Of a stretch of 64,000 bases of DNA, positions 25,701-33,615 are shown piece after piece; within the stretch, counting starts at the first letter, position 1, and the number at the start of each line of letters is the position of its first letter. Origin of the DNA: Prostheceraeus crozeri (lineage: Eukaryota; Platyhelminthes; Polycladida; Euryleptidae); contig CAJQUW010001981.1 in NCBI GenBank assembly GCA_907163375.1, forward strand, positions 186,001 to 250,000, in the 5' to 3' direction. The position numbers and the translations under genes were made by a program. Under the pieces are notes generated by a model. The model made no database searches. It was not told the DNA's origin and saw nothing but the letters and a program-made list of their open reading frames with translations.

Positions 25701-26389
25701 TCCATTTAGAAGAAATTCCATCGATCGTCTTGTTCTTTTACTTTTAGATGCTCATGCGCGTTTTACTTCGATGAATTATGCCAAAACGAGACAATACGAT
25801 CTCACGAAGCGAATCTAGAAACTGATCAGATAATTTCGCTGAATGGAAAAAGTTATGCAGGTGCATGCTTAGTTACCTCTTCGCTTCTAACTCAGATCAC
25901 ATTAGAAGTTTACCGACCTCGGAAATGCAAGAAACAGTAAGCACTGAAAATTACATGATTAACTCTACCAAATTGATTTAAGGTTTAATTACATGAATAA
26001 TTCGCTGAAAACAAGTGCGACTCTCGGAAATCGCACACCCATACGACTGAAAAGCATAAATGATATTTAGATATTCATACTTACATTTTTCAATTTTCTG
26101 TAGATATTAAATATGATAAGAAGATTCAATAGATAAAATAGGACAAAAATATATTGGACGAGACGAATATTTTGGCCAGCTGACGACAGATAATACAAAA
26201 TCGAATAGAAATAAACGAACCCTGCAGGATACCTGAAACAAAGTATTCGGGTTATTATCTCAAACAAATCATCACGAACACAGACTTACACTAGCGGACC
26301 TGTCGGTCCTTTCAAGAGGGAGTAATTGAATGTTCCATTAAGAAAACCTTCGACTTCTTCCATGTAAGCAACCCAGTCAATTTCTGTGT
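1628..26389 (-). CDS. ALG3: ALG3, Dol-P-Man alpha-1,3-mannosyltransferase (spliced, partial)
   Basis: ALG3 is an ER multi-membrane-span enzyme. It adds the first dolichol-phosphate-mannose-dependent alpha-1,3 mannose to Man5GlcNAc2-PP-dolichol on the lumenal side (established for the family). Seven exons were found on the minus strand: 26389-26290, 26232-26085, 20877-20717, 11390-11270, 6832-6630, 5041-4974 and 1772-1628. They total 946 nt, about 315 codons, against roughly 440 residues in human ALG3. All donors begin GT, all acceptors end AG, and the phases match at every junction (2,0,2,0,2,1). Family signatures seen include [69 protein letters not shown] and [15 protein letters not shown]. 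The N-terminal segment before TEIDW and the tail with the family's WNTYPST motif are not seen. No disabling change appears in the exons. Confidence 0.93.
1773..3246. other. ALG3 intron, decayed repeats
   Basis: No exon recognised. Around 2650-2690 the motif TGTGGCCCGCGAACTC resembles the subterminal sequence of the hAT element starting at 3255, so a degraded relative is likely. The rest is featureless. Confidence 0.35.
3255..4710. mobile_element. Non-autonomous hAT element
   Basis: Begins CAGTGGTGAGCAACGCG and ends GTTGCCCATCACTG, giving a 14-bp terminal inverted repeat with two mismatches. It is flanked by imperfect 8-bp duplications, ATATACTA (3247-3254) and ATGTAATA (4711-4718), 6 of 8 identical. 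The subterminal GTGGCCCGCGAGC sequence is a well-known feature of many animal hAT ends. No credible transposase frame lies inside its 1.46 kb. It sits in an ALG3 intron. Confidence 0.8.
4974..5041 (-). CDS. ALG3: ALG3 exon f (variable loop)
   Basis: A 68-nt exon encoding [16 protein letters not shown] and a short acidic tail, in the family's poorly conserved hydrophilic loop; it weakly resembles GESILSLL of human ALG3. The acceptor is TTGTAG. The donor GTATCC is poor, so the 3' boundary is less sure. The entry phase (2) and exit phase (1) both fit the flanking exons. Confidence 0.7.
5312..6480 (-). mobile_element. SINE-like retroposon with tandem tRNA-like promoter units
   Basis: The unit is bounded by perfect 13-bp direct repeats GCAGATTTACCTC at 5299-5311 and 6481-6493, which look like a target-site duplication. 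Just inside lie inverted segments of about 45 bp (GAATGTCTAGAGAGAATGAC on the left, and its complement-like form ending near 6457). Between them are about twelve 79-bp repeats carrying Pol III A and B boxes on the minus strand. A single-unit relative occurs at 37900-38095. The duplication length and promoter favour a retroposed SINE; the inverted ends would also fit a foldback DNA element. Confidence 0.7.
5366..6315 (-). repeat. About 12 tandem 79-bp tRNA-like units
   Basis: On the minus strand each unit reads TGGCCTAGTGA (A box, 10 of 11 to TRGCNNAGTGG), then 33 nt, then GGTTCGATTCC (perfect B box), followed by CTGGG. This matches the normal internal promoter spacing of a tRNA gene. Copies differ by a few substitutions each. 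The long open frames across the array simply follow the 79-bp period and are not genes. Confidence 0.88.
6630..6832 (-). CDS. ALG3: ALG3 exon e (WTVNWRFLP exon)
   Basis: Encodes LLVGLPFL, then [19 protein letters not shown] and a leucine-rich membrane segment ending HLKI. The acceptor is TTGCAG and the donor GTAAGT. It enters in phase 0 and leaves in phase 2, with the arginine completed by the exon at 5041. Confidence 0.93.
6833..8724. other. ALG3 intron, mostly unassigned
   Basis: No exon recognised. At 7375-7405 the string AAGACGAAACGCGTCGGG resembles the non-coding ends of Penelope-like and related retroelements (weak). An open frame at 8471-8749 (plus, 92 codons) is antisense to another of 127 codons at 8356-8739; neither has a recognisable domain and both are probably chance or decayed repeat. 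Confidence 0.3.
8725..9640. repeat. Diverged direct duplication, period about 547 bp
   Basis: Copy 1 (about 8725-9093) and copy 2 (about 9272-9640) share ordered landmarks: CTACGCAA-TGGGACTGAG, GTTGATTTTG, TTTTTGAATGTTAG, TATGGAGTGCT and CAGCTGATGA/TAGCTGATGA then ACTTGTTTTG. The copies are well diverged with small indels, so the duplication is old. No coding potential is seen. Confidence 0.75.
10174..10440. repeat. Two tandem copies of a 137-bp unit
   Basis: The unit starts TTTGTGAGTATAACTAGTAG. Inside each are three sub-repeats of the form TACAATTTTGATGTTTCATA followed by AAGCGC-CGCAG. The second copy begins at 10311 and breaks down after 10410. Non-coding, and nearly identical over the first 100 bp, hence recent. 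Confidence 0.85.
10776..10885. repeat. Short minisatellite
   Basis: Four to five imperfect copies of a roughly 25-bp unit, GGGGCCCATTGATCGTCAGA and variants. No gene overlaps it. Confidence 0.7.
11270..11390 (-). CDS. ALG3: ALG3 exon d ([12 protein letters not shown] exon)
   Basis: Encodes [17 protein letters not shown] and ends CLIVQ before a strong GTAAGT donor. The acceptor is TTGCAG. Phase runs from 2 to 0 and agrees with both neighbours. The intron on its 5' side is over 9 kb and holds the foldback, pogo and hAT elements listed here. Confidence 0.92.
11391..13035. other. ALG3 intron without recognised genes
   Basis: Several 60-110-codon open frames overlap one another on both strands at 12600-12990. 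None shows a domain, splice signals or composition unlike the surroundings. Confidence 0.35.
13045..14477. mobile_element. Foldback DNA element with long inverted arms
   Basis: Two arms of about 370-390 bp (13045-13431 and 14107-14477) are inverted copies with high identity. Outer ends read ACGTGTGTGAAGTTAGCGGA on both strands. The motif GTGAAGTTAGCGGAACCA recurs within each arm. An additional copy of the inner arm, in the same orientation as the right arm, lies at about 13926-14105. Flanks are GTTCCGGAG (13036-13044) and GTTCCGGTG (14478-14486), a 9-bp duplication with one mismatch. Long arms plus a 9-bp duplication resemble Mutator-like elements, but no transposase is present, so the superfamily is inferred. 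Confidence 0.78.
15306..15410. repeat. Possible hAT-like end fragment
   Basis: Begins CAGTTCCGACCGGTACGAG and carries several GGTACC/CCGGTTCCGG palindromic motifs of the kind found under hAT ends. No partner end or target duplication was located. Confidence 0.3.
15599..15775. mobile_element. pogo/Tigger-type MITE, 177 bp
   Basis: Starts CAGTGGAACCTCCTATTGCG and ends ATATGGAGGTTCTACTG, flanked by TA on both sides (15597-15598 and 15776-15777). The CAGTxxAACCTCC-type inverted ends with TA duplication are typical of pogo-family elements. It is largely palindromic, with no coding capacity. Confidence 0.8.
16930..17370 (+). pseudogene. Retroelement reverse transcriptase fragment (non-LTR or Penelope-like)
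   Basis: Translates to pieces such as [20 protein letters not shown] then [20 protein letters not shown], and, in another frame, [19 protein letters not shown] with a [10 protein letters not shown] tail. This order (FLD/YLD-I-I, then V-SQLVRY-RIC, then GY) is the C-terminal part of reverse transcriptases common in invertebrate repeats. The frame changes within the piece, so it is a decayed remnant. The exact clade was not settled. Confidence 0.6.
17612..17627 (+). promoter_or_regulatory. Histone-type 3' stem-loop sequence
   Basis: AGCCCTTTTCAGGGCT folds into a 6-bp stem with a TTTC loop, followed by ACAC. This is the form of the metazoan histone mRNA 3' processing hairpin. No histone gene is upstream; the nearest coding trace is the reverse transcriptase fragment ending about 240 bp before it. 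Confidence 0.5.
17890..18010. repeat. Purine-rich transposon-end fragment
   Basis: Multiple GGAGTGGAG / GGAGCGGAG motifs with CTCC complements, as found under the ends of some hAT elements. No partner end was identified. Confidence 0.3.
18655..19086 (+). pseudogene. LINE reverse transcriptase C-terminal remnant
   Basis: The frame runs [15 protein letters not shown], then after changes [31 protein letters not shown], and finally [15 protein letters not shown] before a stop. This is the standard tail after the palm of non-LTR reverse transcriptases. At least one in-frame stop and frame changes show it is dead. It lies antisense to ALG3 in an intron. Confidence 0.75.
19693..20395. mobile_element. 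Non-autonomous hAT element, 703 bp
   Basis: Flanked by perfect 8-bp duplications CTTCAGAC (19685-19692 and 20396-20403). The left end is CAGGACCTGGAAAATTAG and the right end, reversed, CAGGGAGCTGGAGAAAATTA. AATTAATTGATTG repeats lie beneath both ends. No transposase frame. The intact target duplication suggests moderate age. Confidence 0.85.
20717..20877 (-). CDS. ALG3: ALG3 exon c ([16 protein letters not shown] exon)
   Basis: Begins [20 protein letters not shown] and carries the family hallmark VLRLFNDP. The acceptor is TTTCAG and the donor is the weaker GTACGA; phase runs from 0 to 2, ending in a split serine codon completed by the exon at 11390. About 5.2 kb of repeat-rich intron separates it from exon b. 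Confidence 0.93.
20985..22268 (+). mobile_element. pogo/Tigger-type element, internally deleted
   Basis: Perfect terminal inverted repeat CAGTAGTGTTCGGATTTAGT (over 20 bp) with TA on each side (20983-20984, 22269-22270). Copies of TTCGGATTTAGTAAC also lie subterminally. The interior keeps the N-terminal DNA-binding part of a CENP-B/pogo transposase and a short C-terminal tail but no DDE catalytic core; 1284 bp is about half the usual length. It lies entirely in the intron between the ALG3 exons at 20877 and 26085. Confidence 0.88.
21697..21980 (+). pseudogene. Transposase remnant: CENP-B-type HTH plus PCNA-box-like tail
   Basis: A start MSPPNKQ at about 21697 is followed, one frame over, by [38 protein letters not shown] and [12 protein letters not shown], the helix-turn-helix (CENP-B N / Psq type) that binds pogo ends. 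After another frame change the tail reads [16 protein letters not shown] and stops. QSTLDSFL fits the QxxLxxF(F/L) PCNA-interacting box known from pogo-type transposases. The catalytic domain between the two is absent. Confidence 0.75.
22270..26084. other. ALG3 intron, no exon recognised
   Basis: Contains a G tract of about eleven bases at 24278 followed by a C/T-rich stretch, and AT-rich sequence with ACATGTACATGTAC-like runs near 24810. The open frames of 60-82 codons here have no family signature. Confidence 0.4.
26085..26232 (-). CDS. ALG3: ALG3 exon b (YPAGFVY exon)
   Basis: Encodes [15 protein letters not shown] and a hydrophobic stretch ending in RKLKN, matching the second membrane region of ALG3. 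The acceptor is TTTCAG and the donor GTAAGT; phase runs from 2 to 0. Only 57 bp separate it from exon a, whereas the next intron is over 5 kb. Confidence 0.92.
26290..26389 (-). CDS. ALG3: ALG3 exon a (TEIDW exon)
   Basis: Encodes [19 protein letters not shown] and continues through a TGPLV end, the conserved N-terminal lumenal loop of ALG3. The acceptor reads TTATAG and the donor GTAAGT. It enters in phase 1 and leaves in phase 2, with the split valine codon completed by the next exon. The exon supplying the preceding membrane segment was not identified. Confidence 0.92.
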
Positions 26390-26734
26390 CTATAATGAAA
26401 AATTGCAGCACAGTTTGACGGGAGTGAATTTAAATATAAAGACCAAAAAAACTTAAGAAGGGTTTGCACCGTTACATTAGGTGAAAATTTCAGGAGCCTT
26501 GGGACATATATTTGCAGATTTTCATTTCGTTGATGATTTCTATTTAGGTTTCCTTCCATGAATAAAGAAATATTATCTTATCTTCTCTTTCAAATTTCGA
26601 TGATAAATAATTCAACAATTATGGCTATGAATATAGATAGGATACTTCAAAGAGTGACTTCGATGATTCTTTATGCTACATATACCTTGTGCAATTTTGA
26701 AATTTTAATTAATTGAAGATTTTAGTTATTGAAA

Positions 26735-27240
26735 GGACGACGAGCTGTCGGAAGGTCAAGAGCATGACACCAATGTTTACGTGAAGACCCCAGGATATGT
26801 GGGATTTCCGGAGAACTTGCAGTAACCCGAGAAGAACGGAGGAGAGCCATCAACCGTCCAGTCCCACGAACTGGGAATCAAAAGTGGAGTAGAGTAGTAG
26901 TAGCTTTGTTCACTAATGCATCAGAATTCACCACCTTTTCAGTCTTGAATACGATTTACATAATTTTTTTAGGTCAGTATATTTTCTATATTACGCTAAA
27001 TAGCAGCACGAATGTGAATGTGGTAAACGTGAATGGCCGGCTCATCAACAACCTCCGATACTCTGACGATATCTTGCAGATTTCTACAACGCCTGAAGGA
27101 CGACAAATTTTAAACAGAAAAGTGGAACAGATCTCGGCCAACTTTCAGCTGGATATTAACATGAAGACAAAAACAATGGCGGCAACGAAAGGAGAAGAAC
27201 AACTGGACATACTTTGTAAAGAAGAAAGGCTAACATAAGA
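26735..27240 (+). pseudogene. LINE reverse transcriptase fragments (tail then palm)
   Basis: At 27010-27200 the frame reads VNGRLINNLRYSDDILQIST and DINMKTKTMAATKG; YSDD is the catalytic motif of a non-LTR reverse transcriptase with the usual G-xxxNNLRYADD context. Just before it, 26800-26890 reads GISGELAVTREERRRAINRP, like the extreme C-terminal end of a LINE. The tail-before-palm order implies two truncated copies or a rearrangement. Confidence 0.65.
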
Positions 27241-27599
27241 ACCCGGGAACCTGGGTTAAGTTAACACCTGGGATCGATGATAAGTCAAATAGCGGACTGC
27301 AGTTAGGAAATAAGATCAGGAGTGAGTGCAGCACGTACAATAATGAAGTCCCTAAGCACAATCTGGAAGGACCGCGCACTCAACAAGAAAATTGAAGTCA
27401 ATCTGATTGAGATAATTATGCAGACCACTCAGCTGATTCGAATCTGAAAAAAGCGAAAAAAAGCGAACCCATAAGTTTTTGCATCAAACATTGTAGAAGT
27501 GCTGTAACGACATAATATGCCATAAAGCAATTACATTACCACGAATTGTACGAACTTCTGTAGATTGCGAATATGAGGCTACATGCTGGTACGAAAAAA

Positions 27600-27660
27600 T
27601 ATATACAGGGTGTCCCACAATTCCGGCCAAATTTAAAATGAATTTTACGCTAACTGAAAT
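27600..27660 (+). repeat. Possible Tc1/mariner-type end
   Basis: TATACAGGGTGTCCCACAAT begins with TA and the CAGGGTGTCCC motif common at the ends of some mariner-like elements. No opposite end was found. Confidence 0.3.
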
Positions 27661-28271
27661 TCGTCTATTCTACTCTCAATCATGTTTTTTATTGAGTACT
27701 ATGAATGGGGTTTTGTAATCATCCATTTTTATTTAGCTACGGTCAGTATCTAAAACTCGGAGCAATCTTCAAAGACAACATAAAAAATGTACTATAATTT
27801 CTCCATATAAATACGTAACCCATGTTTTCCTCCATTTTATCACTAAACAATTAAAAGAAATAAAAAATAATAAAAAAATATCATTTTATTATTCTCATTA
27901 CATACATATATTACCGGACGGATTCTTGCGCAGTGTTCGAACTTGGCGCGCGACCGAACAACTTGGAGAAGGCTGGTGCAGCAGATCGTGGACCCCGACC
28001 CTCAGCCATGAGGAAGGGAACAGGCAAGGCAAGCAGCGCGACTGATTTTTTTATCCAGATAATAATCTTCCCACTCTCCCGATTCTGAATTTTCCCAAAA
28101 TTCGCGCTTGGCAAGTTTTTGTACACTGTAAACATAATGAGCACACATTTACTGATATATATTCTCCCGGCTGTGACCTACTAAGACGTCAATGGGTCCT
28201 CCTGAATCGTTTTCGATCTGGACATGGGAGATTCGCAGCCTTCATGCAATTAACATTTTGGGAACACATGA

Positions 28272-28395
28272 TGGTCTACACCCCATCATCATCATCATAC
28301 GTTTAACGTCCCTTTTTCCGCCGTTGGCTGGGTTGGACGGTTTCCTCTGATGGCAGTTCTCCATCTTCCACGATCCTTACAGAGACCCCATCACT
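28272..28395. repeat. Dispersed repeat (SINE/LINE tail type)
   Basis: CATCATCATCATACGTTTAA then CGTCC and GGCTGGGTTGGACGG resemble a repeat widespread in invertebrate genomes (ATCATTTAACGTCC...GGGTTGGACGG). Recognised by pattern only. Confidence 0.35.
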
Positions 28396-29034
28396 CTAGA
28401 AATATGTGTTGCAATCATGACTATGGCTAAAAAGATTAAGTTATTGGGAAACAGAGAATAACGGAATAATAAAATGTTTTATGATCATAATAATATGAGT
28501 GACAGGGATATTTTCTCAAAATAGTCTATGACTATATCGGTAAAGATCAATCCATTTATAGGTACATTTTCCTATTGTACGATGACAGAGCTGGACCCGG
28601 AAAAACAGTAATATGCTAATGGCTATTAAATGTAGGCCGGATTTATTTTAATCTGTTCGGATTTAACGCAAATTTGTTCCTTTCTTTCAAAATACGCCTA
28701 GAAGTTGAAAACAATTATATAAATCTCCACTCTGCAAAAACTTTAGTGCAAATTAATTTTGCATCAGTCTATGCAGTTTAACCGTGGACGGTCACACACC
28801 GATGGGCGCAAATGTCACATTTTGTCACATGTTGATGAAAACTCATGGCCAAAGTTTGAAACATTCCGGTGCGCAGAAGATTGGCAGTTATCAATTTTGC
28901 CTGGCGTGCTTTTTTAAATAGAGCATTTGACGCAATATTCATAATATATATCAAACGGGGCTATAACGGGACAAAATCGAGAAAAATCGTTAATTTATTA
29001 ATTGTTACTAATTATTATTATTCATATAGTTCCA

Positions 29035-29290
29035 TGGGTGGTCTCCGTGTCACAGTGGTTAAGTGCTTGGCCAAGCGACCCTTCGGTCCTAAGGTCGAGC
29101 CTCGAAAAAGTCATTGGAAGTAGTGAGGAAGGGTATCCGGACTAAAAGATCACAAGTCTTCAGATTAAAGTCTGACTTATGTCAGCACCGTCCAAGCCTT
29201 CAATACGGGGGAGTAGCGACGTTTAACTATCATTGCATTCCCATGAAGCATTGCCATTGAAGGTGTACAACATTTACCCCGAGATTTGGT
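29035..29290 (+). mobile_element. tRNA-derived SINE
   Basis: A box CACAGTGGTTAAGTGCTTGG near 29052 and a degenerate B box AGGTCGAGCCTC near 29090, in tRNA-like spacing, followed by about 180 bp of non-tRNA body. No clear target duplication was seen. Confidence 0.55.
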
Positions 29291-30049
29291 TTAATTACAA
29301 AACAGAGCATGGGTAAAACCGGGACACATTTAACTTTGTTTTAAGAGAAAAAATTGCACTCAAACCTTGTAGTTTTATTACAATTGATTATTTTTATAGT
29401 CTCGAATTTATTTATGATTCATTACTTATGGCAAGCATGAGAGATTTATTGCATAATAAACACGCACTCGAAGATGTTTCACAAAATGAATTCACAGACT
29501 ATATCATCTCACAGAAAAGAGGAAAACTTCCTTTTCAGTGAATAAATGCCACTCAATTATATAGCGATTACTATTACTTTTGTTCTGTCAGATCAGTGGC
29601 AAATATAAATACATCCGCGTGCATTATAGGAAGTATACATTCATATTAACTCCTACGATCTGGACATGGCAATCAAGAAAAATATGACCACATACAGTGA
29701 ATGTTACAGTTGGACCATCACATAACACGCCGAAGTCAACTTTGAAAAGTCGGAAAAATAACAACACGATTTGTCTGGCGCAAGTACAATTCGCCCATTG
29801 GAGCAAGAAAGGGGGAAATATCATCATCAAAGAATATTGGAACATTAGAATAAAGACCTGGAAAACATGACTTCGTTATTTCATTCAAACGAAGTTAATG
29901 CTCCTCTGTGACTTTGTTCATATGTTGTCAGAATATTTTTTCCATGAATTTGTCACATTTTGTCACGCAAACAGCAAAAAACACACATTTTGTCGCATTT
30001 TATTTTGAGATGAGAAATTGTCACACTGTCACGTTTTGTCACATCGGCC

Positions 30050-30420
30050 AACCCCTGGACTTGGGTTGTTGAAATTTAGTGAGTGCGGAGAGCTGTTGAC
30101 AGGAAGAAAATTCACGCTGAAGATGAAGGGCAAAATCTATCGCAGATGTGTAAGACTTTGCATGATGTGTGGAAGCGAAACATGGACTTTGAGAGAATCT
30201 GACCTGGCCATTCTGAGACGAACGGAGAGGGCGATGGTGAGGACCAGTTGTGGTGTCAAGATTATAGATAAGAGGAACACTTATGAAAAAGGACGCATTG
30301 GACAGAGGTAAATGGAGACAAGGTGTGAAGGCGACTTCGGCACGATAAAGAACATCCGGCCACCCTCGGATACGGGGAAATCACCGGATTAAACCTGGAT
30401 AACTAAGCTCCTTGCTTGCA
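30050..30420 (+). pseudogene. LINE reverse transcriptase C-terminal remnant
   Basis: Reads MKGKIYRRCVRLCMMCGSET, WTLRESDLAILRRTERAMVR and TSCGVKIIDKRNTYE, the region after the palm in many invertebrate LINEs. Similarity is lost soon after; the frame ends at 30311. Related to, but distinct from, the piece at 18655. Confidence 0.75.
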
Positions 30421-33400
30421 GATCCTACGAAATGCAATGCAACTTCTAAAACTATTTTAGATTATTTCTTACTTCTCAATAGAAATAAAATTTCCGAGCT
30501 TTCTTTATCATTCCTGACTTTCATGTACACCAGCATCACGAATTCCTCATATCACCTATTCAGACAGGTTTGTCATCAAAATGCATCTTGACATCTGAAC
30601 GATTTTGCGAGCAACCATCATTCACACTTTGAGGCTACACAACAAATATCGTTGGTTAGGACATCCTATAATTCAATCAGTCAAAATACGAGCCAATATC
30701 TCATTAACTGTCAAGAAATGATGACTTTCACAACGCGTCCTCTCAGACAGGATCTCTCAGGAGTTTCAGTCAGAATCATCAGGCTTTTTACACTGTTACT
30801 AGGAAAATAGGGAAATGAGCCATTCATATGAATGAATAATACAGACACAGTTGAGAGGTGATGACGCACGAAATAGCAGATTATACTGCCGTATTAGAAG
30901 TGTCATTAGCAACGTTCAGTTTTTTTCATTGAGTTGTTCTGCTACTCTTCATGAAACAGGATAGTAAAAAACCGTCACGTTTTATTTCACTATAAGTAAT
31001 TGAATTCTTCAATGCTTAGGTAGGAGAGAAGCCATTTAAGTTAGTGCTTGAGAATGGCATAATCGAAAAAAACTTTATTGATTTCCTGTACAATTTCAAC
31101 AAAAAAATATTGTCAAAAGGCAACTTACATTTAACTTTTTTAACGACAAAAATCGACAATATTAATTCAAAAATAACCAACAAGACACACAAGGCTTGGA
31201 GGTGCTCCCGTTTAAAGCACATTTCGAATGGAAGGAACACTAATCGGGTCAACCTTTTTTTTATCATCATTTTCCTCTACCAGGGGCCACGTGTTCAATA
31301 ACGAATCCACAAATGATTCCTCACAGATTTAAACACCATTAAGGAGATATATTTTTGTGATTGAAAAATATTTGTCTGGAATCGTGACAATCAATGGCAG
31401 CTTCTTCTCAACTTAAGCAAAATGATCATTCCAACAACTGGTAATCAACATGGAGAAATAAGAATTATTTTGATCCATGCATGGAATTTTAATTGTTTGT
31501 CCACAAGCTTTAGGTCTAATACACCGGAAAGTGTGCAGGTCAAGTGTGACTATTCCTAGTGTCAACCAAACTTCTAAATATCTTTCGCTCCATGATCTTT
31601 CGTGTCAACCATGATGTCAACCGTGTCAACACTAGGATATGCTCATAGAGTGAGTATGTGTGATATACGACTCTTTCGGTATGCTACTCTATGACATGTG
31701 CAAGGACATATCGGCTCAAGAGTATATGACCAACCCAAGTGTGAATGAGCCTGCTGAATCATTCAAAGCAATTATACGTGAGAATTTTCAAAGCTAGTTG
31801 CCTGTCTCTGACTGGACTGCGCCTTCAAAACCGATGCATTTCGCAGTTTGCCACTAAATCTACCGAGTTTAGTCTGAGTCAAGCAATGACATGGAAAATT
31901 GAAAAGAAAGCATTTATCTGTCATTCAATGATGACGAAGTAAAGCGACAATGAGCTCGTCTTGTAATTTTGACTGGTGCACCTCAGGACCTTCATCGAAG
32001 AAGTAGTATTCTGTTTGTTTTAAGTTGTGTGATTTTTGAGAACAGGCTAAACAGCTGATCAATGCTTGCCGGCCAGAAGCTAAACTTTCTTTTACTTACG
32101 ATCCATACTGCAGAATGTGTGCTAGTATTCCGGCTGATATTATATCAACAGCCATATTTGTTCCGATTTTCTGCAGCTGGAGGAACGTGAAGAAATCCAT
32201 GTTGAATTCCATGTAGCGCATCATTTTTTATTCAATATGACAGGCTTTTCGGTCGGTTCATCGAGCCCTAATCATGTGAAGCTCTTGATTTTAAGAACGT
32301 CACATATTTCATCGAATTCAAATATTTTCTACATGTGCCTATAACTGTAGTCTTCGGGAAAGCAGACGTTACTGGAGTAACGATCGCTTATTTTGTAATA
32401 AGAAAAGAATATTGACCTCTGACATTCCAATTAACCGGTTGATATAAATATGTTTAGCACATGTATACTTGCAGACAACCGTGTATTATTAAATGCAAAA
32501 TCTTGTCCTTTGGACACACAGCTTCTGCGTAGATGAAGTAAATTACAACTTCCGATGCTCAATTCTCACAAAGATCGCAAATCGCTAGTCAGGAATTACC
32601 TTTGCATATAATTATCCTATATTTTGGCGCTTGGGACGTAATTTCACCCGGGACGTAGTTTTCGGTCCCGTTTTCATTTCTCGACCCGGGCCAGACCCGT
32701 GATTTTCAGTTAAGATACCATGCCCGTTGTATGTAAATATATTCGCAAATTGTGCTTGAAAAATCGGTTATCATGTATTTGAATGAACCCAGCATCATCG
32801 AATTATTATTAGTTGTAGGAGCCAGGGTAAACCTGCTGGACGGTTTTAATGTGAAACCATTTCGTTTTTTTCATGCAAAATGCCACCCATCTGGCTTACT
32901 TTGGTTCCTACGGTTGATGATAATTGATTATCGTATTTCAAGATTCACTCCGGATGTTCTCTTGTTCAAAATAGAAGTAAATGAGTATTCACGTACTAAT
33001 ATAAAGTGTTAGTACTAATTTCCATGTGACACTACATGATAATTATAATGCAACAAGCGGTATGTGACATAGCTCTGCACAGGCTTACGAAAACGAAAGA
33101 TAATGGACACAATTATGTATAAGAAGAAAATTCATAGGAAAATACATGCGTGTTCATAAGCTACTATAAATGGTCATTAACTAAATTAACTTTTCATGCA
33201 CATTTTGCGTCAGTGTATGTATTCATATTCGTAAAAATATGCGTATTCATAAATTGATATATGCAGGCACGTGCTTCCTTTTTAAACGGCAGTTGTGATT
33301 CATGCCCGGAGAGGAAGTTCCCAAGTGATCATTAACTTTTCCCGCCAATAAAATACTTCGAAAATTACACGACTCGTTTTTCAAGACTCATTCTGTGCAG

Positions 33401-33544
33401 AATACACTGACCTTTAAATACATATATGGAGCCATTCTTATGAGAAGATTGCACGTGTGTGTCATGGAAGTTTGTACAGTCCGTTTCTTAGATTGTTGTA
33501 CAACTTAAAAGGCTCTTCTTATCGTTTATTCATTCTCTTCAAAT
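30421..33544. other. Gene-free stretch
   Basis: No convincing gene. On the minus strand a segment at 32224-32100 reads MMRYMEFNMDFF and MAVDIISAGILAHILQYG before a good GTAAGT donor. Its phase (2) does not fit the known ALG3 exon at 26389, so it is left as an orphan exon-like sequence. Confidence 0.3.
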
Positions 33545-33615
33545 TTAATCGTGTAGTGCTCACTGCTCACTTGTACAACTAGGACACCTGGGTTCGAATC
33601 CCAGCGCGAATAATC
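33545..33615 (+). repeat. tRNA-like SINE head
   Basis: Contains CTGGGTTCGAATCCCAG, a perfect T-arm (5-bp stem, 7-nt loop) holding a perfect Pol III B box. The D and acceptor regions are poor, so it is a SINE fragment rather than a working tRNA. Confidence 0.55.

Noticed and set aside
27911-28144. GC-richer minus-strand frame of 77 codons
   Set aside because: Composition stands out, but no domain, splice sites or homologue could be recognised.
32100-32224. First coding exon of ALG3
   Set aside because: Good donor, but its phase does not match the next known exon, and the peptide does not resemble the ALG3 N terminus.
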